Shown: in pieces, positions 13,870-23,158 of the stretch
How positions within the stretch are numbered: position 1 is the stretch's first letter
How the letters are laid out: every line of letters starts with the position of its first letter
Assembly: GCA_964405775.1 (NCBI GenBank)
Contig: CAYOPG010000030.1
Coordinates: 1 to 24,665, forward strand
Source of the DNA: JAAZFF01 sp964405775
Lineage (GTDB): Bacteria; Verrucomicrobiota; Kiritimatiellia; RFP12; UBA3636
DNA: 24,665 nucleotides
Direction of reading: 5' to 3'
Made by a program: the position numbers and the translations under genes
Notes under the pieces: generated by a model
Database searches by the model: none
What the model was told of the DNA's origin: nothing
The model's input: only the letters and a program-made list of their open reading frames with translations

Positions 13870-15338
13870 CAACACACTTTAAACTTATAAAGATTTCGTT
13901 TCTTCCATTTCTCGCTGGAGCTATCGCGGGATGCCAGAGCTTCGATTCCAGTGACACCGCGGAAGATATCAAGGCGGAGCTGTCAATGCGCGCAAAGGAA
14001 CGCGCCGAAACTAAGGCCGAATTGTCCCAAGGCAAGAATGGCACCGCAAGCCAACGCACCAAAGCTCATGGAACAGAGGAACTGCCTATTATTTCTGGCA
14101 AATTGACACTTTCCGACGCCGTCACATTAGCCATGGCCAACAACCGCACGCTGAAGACTGCCTACTTGACACGCACCGAGGCGGATGGCGTAATCATGCA
14201 GGCGTACGCAGGCGCGCTGCCGAAAGCCGACGCAAATGCAAATGCGCAGAAATTGTGGAGCGACGGGAATGACGACGACACTTATTCACTAGGTGTGGAG
14301 ATTGCCCAACCCCTATGGCGCAGCGGCGCCATCGGAGCTGCGATCCGCTATGCGAAACTATACGCCGCAAGCACCGATTTCTCGATTCGGGAACAGGTTC
14401 AGTCTACCGTTTACAGGGTTGTGCAAAAGTACATGACCGTACTGCTTGACCAGCATCTTGTCCAAGTATACGAGGACGCAAATGCCGTCTCCGAACGCCT
14501 GCTTAAAACAACGCGCTACCGTAGAGAACAAGGCACGGTGTCGGACTATGAGGTCCTTCGCGCCGGAGTGGAGGTGGCAAATACCAAGGCGGCGCTAATA
14601 AACGCGAACAACGCGCTGCAAAGCGACATCGTCTCGCTCTTCCGCGAGATGGGAGTGTCACAGGGCAGCAAAGTCGAGTTTTCCGGAGAGTTGGCATATT
14701 CTCCTGAAGCATACGACCTTGACAGCACTTCCCTAAAGGCGTTGCGTGAACGGCCAGACATAGCGCGGGCGCAGGCAGCGCTTTTCATGGCAGAGGAGAA
14801 CATAAAGATCGCGAACTCTTCATACGGCCCGAAAGCCGACGCTTTCGCAAGCGGGGACTACTCAAACAGACGTAGCGACGATTGGAATGATGAGTGGATC
14901 ATCGGCGCTCGTGCGACACTGTCGCTATTCGACGGCTTCGAACGGCGAGGCAAGGTTATGGCGGCAGTCTCGAAACGCGACCAAGCAGCGGAAACGCTCC
15001 GCGACATTGAGGATCTGGCTCACGTGGAGGTGGTTGACGCATTGCTCAAACTAAAACATGCCGAGGAACTGTACATTTCGCAAATGAAGAACCTCGACCT
15101 GTCTAAGGAGGCACTGCGCATTCTCGAAACAGGTTCCAGCTTCGGTAAGAATACGCAGGTCGAAGTTCTCGACGCAAGAGCCGCACTCACCCAAGCCATG
15201 GGCACATATTACAATGCGGTTTACTCCCACGGTCTGGCGCGCCTCGGGATACGCCGCGCAACCGGAACACTTTCGCCTGAAGATCCTATGGAAGAGCTTG
15301 TCGTCATGCCGGAGCCTGAACAAGCCGTTGATCCGTAA
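13866..15338 (+). CDS. TolC-like outer-membrane efflux lipoprotein
   Basis: This 490-residue protein is the outer-membrane channel of the tripartite pump. A lipoprotein signal ends at AIAGC with Cys23. A charged, low-complexity segment (about residues 30-70) leads into two outer-membrane-efflux repeats: the first from LTLSDAVTLAMANNRTL (about 80-275), the second from LKALRERPDIARAQAAL (about 290-475). Strands such as YSLGVEIAQPLWRSG and WIIGARATLSLFDGFERRG match the family's membrane strands, and the long helices between them form the periplasmic tunnel. AGAGG lies 5 nt before the ATG, which overlaps the tetR stop (ATGA). The substrate cannot be inferred. It works with the adaptor and RND pump encoded directly downstream. 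Confidence 0.92.
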   Translation: MTTHFKLIKISFLPFLAGAIAGCQSFDSSDTAEDIKAELSMRAKERAETKAELSQGKNGTASQRTKAHGTEELPIISGKLTLSDAVTLAMANNRTLKTAYLTRTEADGVIMQAYAGALPKADANANAQKLWSDGNDDDTYSLGVEIAQPLWRSGAIGAAIRYAKLYAASTDFSIREQVQSTVYRVVQKYMTVLLDQHLVQVYEDANAVSERLLKTTRYRREQGTVSDYEVLRAGVEVANTKAALINANNALQSDIVSLFREMGVSQGSKVEFSGELAYSPEAYDLDSTSLKALRERPDIARAQAALFMAEENIKIANSSYGPKADAFASGDYSNRRSDDWNDEWIIGARATLSLFDGFERRGKVMAAVSKRDQAAETLRDIEDLAHVEVVDALLKLKHAEELYISQMKNLDLSKEALRILETGSSFGKNTQVEVLDARAALTQAMGTYYNAVYSHGLARLGIRRATGTLSPEDPMEELVVMPEPEQAVDP

Positions 15339-15427
15339 CAGGTTGCATAGCCAGAAACAACCATGGCTCCAGATAGTGCCATGAAATAGAACCAACAACA
15401 TTTTCTCTTAAAGAACAAAGGAAACAC

Positions 15428-16391
15428 ATGAAACGGACAATCACGGCGACAGTACTTATTGCGGCGGCATCCTGCGCCATGGCTCAGGAAAATAAAGAAC
15501 CGCAGCCGCAGGAGGCACAACAGCAAGATAAAACGTACATAGTGCGCACCACAAAGCCTTACCGGACCTCGATCGCTGAGACGGTGTCGCAGACCGGTTC
15601 GCTGGAAGCTCCTGCAATTGTTCAGGTGCTACCGAAAGTGGTGGGGCGGTTGGTGGCCACAGCAAGCAAGGACGGCGCGAACATAACGGAAGGCACCAGG
15701 GTTTCGAAGGGTGAAATAATAGCCAAGATCGAAGCCTCGGACTACGCGGCACGTCTGGAGGCTTCAAAGGCCGGTCTCGCATACGCAAAGGCCAGTCTGG
15801 ATGATGCGAAGAAGGAATTCAGCCGTACCGAGGCTCTGCTGAAGGTGAACACCGCCACTGAGCAGGAGGCCGACAGGGCGTTCGCTAATCTTGAGCGCGC
15901 CAAGGCCGCGCACGGCGAAGCCGAGGCCAACCTNNNNNNNNNNNNNNNNNNNNNNNNNNNNNNNNNNNNNNNNNNNNNNNNNNNNNNNNNNNNNNNNNNN
16001 NNNNNNNNNNNNNNNNNNNNNNNNNNNNNNNNNGCTCTACAGTGTGCATCCCGTGGCAAGCGGCTTGACACGCACCGTGCGAATCGAGCTTCAACTGGAC
16101 AACCCGGACGGCAAATATCTTCCCGGGATGTACGCGAAAGGCGAAATTTCGCTCAACAACCGCGAAAACGCCCTTGTGATTCCTTACACAAGCTTTATAC
16201 CGCTGGTAAACGGCGCCATAGTTTACAAAGTGGAAGACGACCGAGCGGTGACAACTGCGGTGAAGCTCGGAATACGCTACGATGAAGTCATAGAGGTGCT
16301 TGATGGACTGAACGAAAACGATGTGATTGTCACTGCGGGACACCATCGTTTGTCCGACGGCGCGAAGATCTCCATTGAAAAAGCCGAATAA
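15428..16391 (+). CDS. RND periplasmic adaptor (membrane fusion protein), interrupted by an assembly gap
   Basis: This protein bridges the inner-membrane pump and the outer-membrane channel. A signal peptide (cleavage near AMA/QE; AASC at residue 16 is a weak lipobox alternative) is followed by the first lipoyl half (ETVSQTGSLEAPAIVQVLPKV) and one arm of the coiled-coil hairpin. After the Ns come the beta-barrel end (PVASGLTRTVRIELQLDN, PGMYAKGEI) and the membrane-proximal domain (LVIPYTSFI, GIRYDEVIEVLDGLNENDVIV). The second hairpin arm, second lipoyl half and start of the barrel are missing. About 168 codons precede and 118 follow the gap, so some 70-90 codons are probably absent. The frames on the two sides join only if the true missing length is a multiple of 3, so 100 is a placeholder and not a frameshift. 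AAAGGA precedes the ATG. Confidence 0.9.
15934..16033. other. assembly gap, 100 Ns
   Basis: Exactly 100 undetermined bases interrupt the adaptor gene. A round number of this kind is the usual placeholder for a scaffold gap of unknown size. The expected missing length, from the domain layout of RND adaptors, is roughly 210-270 bp. Confidence 0.97.
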
Positions 16392-16429
16392 CGCCAATCC
16401 CCCACACACATTATAGAGGCAAAAGATAC

Positions 16430-19400
16430 ATGAAGCTTTCTGAATTAGGTGTAAAACGGCCGGTTACCACCATGATGGTGTTCCTTGGCGTGTTCATAAT
16501 AGGCTTGGTGTCATACAAGCAACTCGCCGTGGACATGATGCCGGAAATCGAAGCGCCAACTGTATCTGTATTCACTACCTGGTCAGGCGCGAGCACCGAA
16601 GACGTGGAATCTAAGATCACGCGCGTCATCGAAAGCGCGCTGGGCAGCGTGACGGACCTGGACGAAATCACTAGCTCCACGAGCGAGGGTGTCTCACGCG
16701 TAACATGCAAGTTCAAATGGGGTACGGAGCTCGGCGAGGCGTCCAACGACATGCGCGACCTTCTGGAGAGGGCAAAAAGACGCCTCCCGGACGATGCCGA
16801 CATGCCGGTAATGTTCAAGTTCAACAGCGCCAACATGCCCATAATGTTCTTTAGCGTAACTGCCAACGAGAACGTACGGCAGATGAACAAGCTTGTAAAC
16901 GACGAGGTGGTGGACGCCCTCAAGCGAGTCCCGGGCGTGGGTTCCGCCGAGGCATTTGGCGGTTACCAGCGCCAGGTGAACGTGCTTATAAACCCAGAGA
17001 AAATGGCTGCATACGGGCTCTCTCTGGCAGACATCCAGCTCGCAATAGCAAGAGAAAACCGCACGGAGCCGGCGGGCAACATCAAAATTGGGGAGCTGGA
17101 CTATACAATACGCGTCCCGGGCGAATTCAGTGCCCCGGAGCAAGTCGGCGATGTCGTTGTGAAACGCGACGGAACCGCGTTGGTGAAACTCTCTGAAATA
17201 GCCACCGTGGAAGACGATTTCGTCGAGGAGAACAACGTTTCCGAGACAAACGGACGGCGCTCAATGATCGTGATAGTGCAGAAACGCTCGGGCGAGAACA
17301 CCGTTGCAGTGTGCGAACGCATTCTCAAGAAAATGGAGGACATAAAGCGTACTCTGCCCGCCGACTACAAGGTACTGCTGATCAACGACAGCAGCGAAAT
17401 CATCAAGAAATCCATCTCGGCGGTCGGCAGAACTGTAATATACGGCGGGATATTCGTAATCCTCACCACTCTGTTTTTTCTCCGCAGCATACGCACATCG
17501 CTCGTCATCGCTCTCACGATACCGTTCTCGCTAATCATCGCGTTCATATTCATGTTCACAATGGGCTGGACCATCAACATCATGAGCCTTTCGGCGCTCT
17601 CTATCGCCATAGGCATGGTAGTGGACAACGCGGTCGTGGTGCTTGAAAACATAATGTCACACGTGTCGCGCGGCACAAGCCGGCGCGAGGCGTCCATGTT
17701 TGGCGCGGACGAGGTCGGCCTGGCCGTGGTTGCCTCAACCCTTACCACCATCGTCGTGTTCCTGCCGCTAATATTCGTGCAGGGCGTTGCTGGCATCATG
17801 ATGAAGCAGCTCGGCGGTCTCGTAGTCGCTACACTGATTGCGTCCGTTGTCTGCTCTCTTTATCTGACGCCCATGCTCGCTTCAAAGCTTATTCCGGAAG
17901 CGGATATCGACAGCGGAGAGACCCGTAACAACGCCTTCCAGCGCTGGAGTGAAAATCTATTCCTTTCCGTTGAGAGAGGCTACGGGCATCTGTTATCGTG
18001 GTCGCTCAAATTGCGCTGGATCGTAGTGCTGATCGCCATCGCCGTGATCGTGGTCACCGTGTTGGGTTTCTCGCGCCTCGGAAGCGAGTTCTTGGGCAAG
18101 GAAGATACTGGAGAGCTCAACATCACATACGAGTTGCCGCTTAGCACTCGTTACGAAAAAACTGCCGAAACGGGTCGCGAAATCCTGAAAGTAGTAGAAC
18201 GCGTGATAGGCCGGGAGAACATCATAATTTCGTCGCTAAGCGCTGGCGGCGGTGGCGGCGGCTTCGGAGGCTCCCGCGCCTCTCACATTGGCAACATAAG
18301 AGCAAGGCTCGTCGATGCTAATAAACGCCCGAAAACCACTGATCAGTATGCCGACGAAATCTCCTCTGCGGTTGGAGAATGGCCCGAGATAGTTAAAATA
18401 AGCGCCCGCTCAAACGACTTCATGAGCCGCATCCTGATGGGCGGCAACTCCAACCTGAGAATCGACGTGTTCGGCTATGATATTGATGCCGGCTACGAAA
18501 TAGCGCAGCGCATCCTCGCGATTGCGCGCCAGACGGAGGGCACTCGCAACGCTCGCATTTCGCAGGATGTAGGCAAGCCAGAACTGTCGGTAAAAGTCGA
18601 CCGCGACCGCGCTTCTAGCGTTGGTCTTTCGATGGAGGAGATCACGTCCGCAGTCAGTACGCTATTCCAAGGCTCCAGAGTGTCCGAATACCGCGAGGGC
18701 GAGGACGGATACGATATCCTTGTGCGCCTTGATGCAACGTACCGTCGCACCATTCAGGATATTCGCCGCTCGGAACTTAAACTCCGCTCAGGCGAGGTTG
18801 TGCGCCTCGACACTGTCGCGGACGTCGTCGAAGACACCGGACCGGTGACGATATCGCGCAAGAATCAGGAACGGCGCGTTTCCGTCTTCTTCGACACGAT
18901 CGACCGTCCGCAGGGTGATGTCATGAACGACGTCCGCGCCCGCGTTGAGAAAGAAGTCCTGCTACCGTCAGGTACCACCATCGAGTACGGCGGCATGATA
19001 GAGGAGCAGAATGAAACCGAGCAGGTCATGATCTTGATGATTTCGCTGGGCCTTATTCTCGTTTTCATGGTAATGGCGGCGCAGTTTGAATCTTTCATCC
19101 ACCCGCTCATAATAATGTTTTCGATCCCGTTCGCGTTTAGCGGTGTGGTTGTCACGCTTGGCGTTACAAACACGCCTCTTAGCATGACCGCCTACATCGG
19201 CATCATACTGCTCGTAGGCATAGTCGTGAACAACGCCATCGTCCTAATCGACTACATCAACCTGCTGCGCACTCGCGGCTCCGATCTGCGTAATTCAGTT
19301 GTCGACAGCGGTAGACAGCGTCTGCGTCCAGTTCTGATTACCACGCTGACCACCATTCTTGGCATGTTGCCGATGGCGATTAGCACGGGCGATGGCGCCG

Positions 19401-19537
19401 CCGCCTGGCGTCCGCTAGCGCTCGTTGTGGTGGGCGGCTTGACTGTCTCTACTATCGTGACCATGGTCATCATTCCAGTTCTTTACTACATCATCGAATC
19501 GCACCGGCGTGCGGCGCGGAAGGGGCAACAAGCATGA
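16430..19537 (+). CDS. RND efflux pump, HAE1/AcrB type
   Basis: This 1035-residue inner-membrane protein exports hydrophobic compounds using proton flow. The family layout is complete: membrane helix 1 (about 12-30), a large periplasmic loop, helices 2-6 (about 335-500), helix 7 (about 535-555), a second periplasmic loop and helices 8-12 (about 870-1025). Helix 4 has GMVVDNAVVVLENI with Asp399; AcrB has two aspartates here, and Asn400 replaces the second. Helix 10 has VVNNAIVLIDYI (Asn934, Asn935) without the AcrB lysine. These changes are common in HAE1 relatives lacking the AcrB relay. Residues 605-615 (AGGGGGGFGGS) lie where AcrB has its switch loop. AGAGG lies 10 nt before the ATG. The stop overlaps the PII-like gene (ATGA). 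Aromatic or hydrophobic substrates are likely, but none can be named. Confidence 0.95.
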   Translation: MKLSELGVKRPVTTMMVFLGVFIIGLVSYKQLAVDMMPEIEAPTVSVFTTWSGASTEDVESKITRVIESALGSVTDLDEITSSTSEGVSRVTCKFKWGTELGEASNDMRDLLERAKRRLPDDADMPVMFKFNSANMPIMFFSVTANENVRQMNKLVNDEVVDALKRVPGVGSAEAFGGYQRQVNVLINPEKMAAYGLSLADIQLAIARENRTEPAGNIKIGELDYTIRVPGEFSAPEQVGDVVVKRDGTALVKLSEIATVEDDFVEENNVSETNGRRSMIVIVQKRSGENTVAVCERILKKMEDIKRTLPADYKVLLINDSSEIIKKSISAVGRTVIYGGIFVILTTLFFLRSIRTSLVIALTIPFSLIIAFIFMFTMGWTINIMSLSALSIAIGMVVDNAVVVLENIMSHVSRGTSRREASMFGADEVGLAVVASTLTTIVVFLPLIFVQGVAGIMMKQLGGLVVATLIASVVCSLYLTPMLASKLIPEADIDSGETRNNAFQRWSENLFLSVERGYGHLLSWSLKLRWIVVLIAIAVIVVTVLGFSRLGSEFLGKEDTGELNITYELPLSTRYEKTAETGREILKVVERVIGRENIIISSLSAGGGGGGFGGSRASHIGNIRARLVDANKRPKTTDQYADEISSAVGEWPEIVKISARSNDFMSRILMGGNSNLRIDVFGYDIDAGYEIAQRILAIARQTEGTRNARISQDVGKPELSVKVDRDRASSVGLSMEEITSAVSTLFQGSRVSEYREGEDGYDILVRLDATYRRTIQDIRRSELKLRSGEVVRLDTVADVVEDTGPVTISRKNQERRVSVFFDTIDRPQGDVMNDVRARVEKEVLLPSGTTIEYGGMIEEQNETEQVMILMISLGLILVFMVMAAQFESFIHPLIIMFSIPFAFSGVVVTLGVTNTPLSMTAYIGIILLVGIVVNNAIVLIDYINLLRTRGSDLRNSVVDSGRQRLRPVLITTLTTILGMLPMAISTGDGAAAWRPLALVVVGGLTVSTIVTMVIIPVLYYIIESHRRAARKGQQA

Positions 19538-19842
19538 AATGCATAACCGTATTCTACAACGTCTCCATTTCGGATGAAGTCATTGCCGCAATTTGCGGCG
19601 CCGGAGTTAAGGAATACTCCGTTATCCCCCGTACACACGGGTGCGGCGCGACAAGCGGAGCGCGCTTTGACAATCACGTCTGGCCTGGCTACAACTCTGT
19701 GTTAGTGATGGTGGTTGACGCGAGCTCCGCCCCCAAAGTGATGGACGCGCTACAGAAATTGCGTAACACCCCGCGTGGCCGGCGTTCCGGTCTATACGCG
19801 TACCAAACCGCTGTGGAGGCCGCGCTTCAGTCGCCCGATTGA
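19534..19842 (+). CDS. small PII-like (GlnB-fold) protein coupled to the RND pump
   Basis: This 102-residue protein begins MKCITVFYNVSISDEVIAAI, suggesting the beta-alpha-beta opening of ferredoxin-like GlnB proteins. A T-loop-like segment (IPRTHGCGATSGARFDNHVW, residues 31-50) leads to PGYNSVLVMVVDASSAPKVM and a final helix pair. Small PII-like proteins are known beside transporters, including RND metal pumps, where they are thought to sense ligands. AAGGGG lies just before the ATG, which overlaps the pump stop (ATGA), so it should be made in step with the pump. There is no signal peptide, so it would touch the cytoplasmic side. Cys3, Cys21 and Cys37 could bind metal. The family assignment is from pattern only; the function is inferred. 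Confidence 0.68.
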   Translation: MKCITVFYNVSISDEVIAAICGAGVKEYSVIPRTHGCGATSGARFDNHVWPGYNSVLVMVVDASSAPKVMDALQKLRNTPRGRRSGLYAYQTAVEAALQSPD

Positions 19843-19848
19843 GAATAT

Positions 19849-19867
19849 GGGCAGGCGCTTGGTGCCC
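19849..19867. terminator. possible small hairpin between convergent operons
   Basis: GGGCA (19849-19853) and TGCCC (19863-19867) could pair around a 9-nt loop in the 28-bp gap between the PII-like gene and mfd, which face each other. The stem is short and no T-run follows, so this is a weak candidate for a shared terminator. Confidence 0.22.
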
Positions 19868-19870
19868 GCT

Positions 19871-22800
19871 TCATGAGTCAACGCCGCTGATGAGGTTTTT
19901 TATTGAGGAGAGGAGTTCATCAGGGGTGTTGCCGGCGGGGCGCGGGAGTTTGCCGGTACGGGTGCGGTGCTGGACGCCATCGCGAATCATTACGAGTAGG
20001 CCTTCACGCATTTCGATGCGCGAGATTCCGCGGGCCGCTGCCGTTATTCGGCATGCGTAAAGATCGATGAGCCGATTGAATGGCTCCGGCGGAGTTCCGA
20101 ATCGGTCGGCGATGTCGCTCACTAACGCTTTGAGTTCTTTATGGGTACGACATTCCGCGAGACGACGGTGGAATTCTATGCGCTGCGAGTCGTCTTCTAT
20201 GTACTGATATGGCACGTATGCGCCATCGGTCTCGTTTTCCGACGAAGGATTGCGGTTGAGAAACGGGAGCGATATTTCTACGGATATGACGGGCTGGGGT
20301 GTCTTGCCACGGAGCCGTGCCACCGCCACTTTGAGCAGTTGGCAGTATAGGTTGAAACCGATTGCCGATATGTGCCCGCTCTGCTCTGCACCGAGTATAT
20401 TGCCGGCGCCGCGAATGCCGAGATCACGCATTGAAAGACTTACGCCTGTGCCGAGACCAGAATGCTGCTGGAGTGCTTTGAGGCGCTGGCGCGCATCAGT
20501 GCTGATGTAGCTGTCCGGCGGGATCATGAAGTACGCATATGCCTTGACTCCGCCACGTCCGACTCTGCCACGGAGCTGGTATAGATCGGCTATACCGAAA
20601 CGGTCGGCACGGTCTACCAGTATGGTGTTTGCGCGTGGAATGTCGATTCCGCTTTCTATGATGGTGGTGCAGAGGAGTACATCGTACTTGCCTGCAGCAA
20701 AATCCCGCATTATTTTTTCGACCTGCGAAGGCGGCATCTGACCGTGCCCGACGGCAACACGTATGTGAGGCAGGAGCTGTTGGAGCCGCTGATGCACTAT
20801 GTGTATGGATAAAACGCGGTTATGGAGGTAGAAGACCTGACCGCCACGGCCGACTTCCGCGAGAATGGCGTTTTTAACCAATTCATCGGATTGACGGACG
20901 ACCTTCGTTTCGGTGGCGACGCGTTCGCGCGGAGGCGTCTGGAGGAGGCTCATGTCACGAGCGCCGGTCAGTCCGAGATAGAGCGTGCGCGGTATAGGTG
21001 TGGCAGAGAGCGTCAGTACGTCGACCATCAAGCGAACAGTCTTGAGCATTTCCTTGTCGCGGACGCCGAAGCGCTGCTCTTCGTCAATTATAACAAGCCC
21101 CAGGTTTTTGAATTTCACGCCGGGTTGTAGTATGCCGTGAGTGCCAATTATGATGTCCACTGCTCCCGTGGCGACGCCCTCAAGCGCGGCTTCCCGCTGC
21201 GCGCGACTGCAGAATCTGGAGTGCATCGCGATGTTGAGCGGATACACAGCCATGCGGTCTACAAAGGTGTCGTAATGTTGCTGCGCAAGGACAGTCGTAG
21301 GAACCAGAACGGCTACTTGCCTGCCCTGCATGGCGCAAATGAATGCGGCGCGTATGGCGACTTCTGTTTTGCCATAGCCAGCGTCGCCGCAGATGAGGCG
21401 ATCCATGGGGTGTGTGGACTCCATGTCGAGCTTCATTTGGCTTATGCATTCGGCCTGTCCTGGCGTTTCAGTGTACGGGAAAGACGCTTCGAACTCCTGC
21501 ATATACGGCGTATGGGGTGAAAAAGCATGCCCCTCCATTTGTTTGCGCTTGGCTTGCGTTTCGAGCATGCGCAGAGCCAGCGTCTGAATGGAATTGTTGG
21601 CGGAGACTTTCTCGTTTGACCAGCGCTTTCCGCCGATTGTGTGCAGCTTTACCGGCGCGTCGCCTGCGCCTTTGTATCCAGATACCAGGTTGGCGTTTGC
21701 GATCGGGACGAAAACTTTAGTGTGGTTTGCATATTCGATACACAGGGCTTCTGTTGTATTGCCGCCGATATCCGTTTCTTTTATTCCCAGAAACCTGCCT
21801 ATGCCGTATTCGAGGTGCACTACGAGCGAGCCGGGCGTGATGGTGTCGAGTATCTGGTTTGTGAGCTCGGCAAGGCCTACTTCGTCTTTCTCTTCTGACG
21901 TTGGTTTTTCTATTGGCGCAAATTCCGCTGCGCGGGCTCTTAGGCGTTTCGAATGCCCGTATAGATCGGCTTGTGAAAGGTAGATGGCTCTTATACGAGC
22001 ATCAGGATCTGCAACAGTGAACCCGCCGGACAGCGGCGCGGCGCGTATGTCCACTGGTTGGCCTTCGAGTTCGGCGGCCAGATGCCCCACCCCGCCTTCG
22101 GTGTCGAGACAAAAGTGAATCGAGGTCTTCCCACTACGAGCCTGAACATCTCGGCAGTCGTCAATGATTCTGCGTCGCTGCGTAGCCATGAAGTCGGGGT
22201 CGTGGCGGTGAGTGTCGGCATCGGCAAGGCCGTTGACGGCTCCGAATGGCGTTACACACGGCTCCGTTCCTGGTAATGGCGGGTCGCCGATGTAGAACTG
22301 GCGCACGCTCTGCCTGGGAAGCAGCGCTGCTCGGACAGCATCAAGGGTGCGCGCATCCGGCAATTCGGCGCTTTTGCGGAAAGACTCGCCCTCGATTTCA
22401 ATCTCCTCGTGGCCAATCCACATTATAACGGCATTATCGGGCACGAAATCGTGGAGCATCACCTCAGTCGTTCGGCGTGGCATAACGGGCGCAATCTTCA
22501 GAGCCTGGATCGCGTGAGTAGAACGCTGATCAAGATGATTGAAGTTTCGTATGGATTCGATGTCATCGCCGAAAAACTCTATTCGCGAAGGCTCGCGCGC
22601 GACCACCGGCCAGATGTCCACGATGCCGCCCTTGACGGCGAATGTGTTTGGTTCGAAGACTTCCGTTTCGCGCCGATAGCCGGATTTAACGAGCCATGAG
22701 ATGAATGCGTCCATCGAGGTTTCGTCGCCGACCTTGAGATGGCGCGACATCTTTTCCGTCTCGTCCGGATCAGGCGTGGTCTGCAGCAGCGCCTGAACGC

Positions 22801-23158
22801 ACGTTGCGACGATTGGGCAGAAAGAGCCCTTCGCTTTGAGCGCCGAGATAACGGCAAGGCGGGCGGCGATTGCCTCCGGATCTTGCTCGGACAGATTGAG
22901 CATCGGATATTCGAACACTGCCGCCGGCGAGTCGCACAGCGACACGGCGTCGACAGCGAATGCGTCGAGTGCTATCGGGGTGGGAAGTATCGCCACGACA
23001 GCTTTTACGGCTTTGTCGCGGCGCAATGTTTCCGCCACCGCCGCCGATGCCGCGCCCGGCGGTTCTGAAAACGTGAGAAATCGCGCCGGAGGCAGGCATT
23101 GCCTTATGGCCGTCGCGGTGCTGTCCCTTAGCAGTTTAGAAGTAGAGGTCGCGTTCAC
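19871..23158 (-). CDS. mfd: transcription-repair coupling factor
   Basis: Mfd removes RNA polymerase stalled at DNA damage and recruits UvrA. The 1095-residue protein (E. coli 1148) has the UvrB-like N-terminal part (FAVKGGIVDIWP, about 173-184), the RNA-polymerase-binding domain (VVHLEYGIGRFLGI, about 446-459) and a RecG-like translocase. The translocase shows GDAGYGKTE (591-599, Walker A), IIDEEQRFG (DEEQ at 692-695), LTLSATPIPRT (716-726), ESGIDIPRANT and QLRGRVGRG. The C-terminal domain ends with a segment like known Mfd (ADRFGTPPEPFNRLIDLY). The start is GTG at 23158, inside the last codons of the HydG-like gene (23-bp overlap), with GGGAAC very close upstream. No ATG lies near, so the exact start is not certain. 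Confidence 0.96.
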   Translation of the reverse strand: MNATSTSKLLRDSTATAIRQCLPPARFLTFSEPPGAASAAVAETLRRDKAVKAVVAILPTPIALDAFAVDAVSLCDSPAAVFEYPMLNLSEQDPEAIAARLAVISALKAKGSFCPIVATCVQALLQTTPDPDETEKMSRHLKVGDETSMDAFISWLVKSGYRRETEVFEPNTFAVKGGIVDIWPVVAREPSRIEFFGDDIESIRNFNHLDQRSTHAIQALKIAPVMPRRTTEVMLHDFVPDNAVIMWIGHEEIEIEGESFRKSAELPDARTLDAVRAALLPRQSVRQFYIGDPPLPGTEPCVTPFGAVNGLADADTHRHDPDFMATQRRRIIDDCRDVQARSGKTSIHFCLDTEGGVGHLAAELEGQPVDIRAAPLSGGFTVADPDARIRAIYLSQADLYGHSKRLRARAAEFAPIEKPTSEEKDEVGLAELTNQILDTITPGSLVVHLEYGIGRFLGIKETDIGGNTTEALCIEYANHTKVFVPIANANLVSGYKGAGDAPVKLHTIGGKRWSNEKVSANNSIQTLALRMLETQAKRKQMEGHAFSPHTPYMQEFEASFPYTETPGQAECISQMKLDMESTHPMDRLICGDAGYGKTEVAIRAAFICAMQGRQVAVLVPTTVLAQQHYDTFVDRMAVYPLNIAMHSRFCSRAQREAALEGVATGAVDIIIGTHGILQPGVKFKNLGLVIIDEEQRFGVRDKEMLKTVRLMVDVLTLSATPIPRTLYLGLTGARDMSLLQTPPRERVATETKVVRQSDELVKNAILAEVGRGGQVFYLHNRVLSIHIVHQRLQQLLPHIRVAVGHGQMPPSQVEKIMRDFAAGKYDVLLCTTIIESGIDIPRANTILVDRADRFGIADLYQLRGRVGRGGVKAYAYFMIPPDSYISTDARQRLKALQQHSGLGTGVSLSMRDLGIRGAGNILGAEQSGHISAIGFNLYCQLLKVAVARLRGKTPQPVISVEISLPFLNRNPSSENETDGAYVPYQYIEDDSQRIEFHRRLAECRTHKELKALVSDIADRFGTPPEPFNRLIDLYACRITAAARGISRIEMREGLLVMIRDGVQHRTRTGKLPRPAGNTPDELLSSIKNLISGVDS

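Noticed and set aside
15428..16391. Frameshifted pseudogene call for the adaptor
   Set aside because: The frame change falls exactly at the run of Ns, whose length is a placeholder; both halves are intact adaptor sequence.
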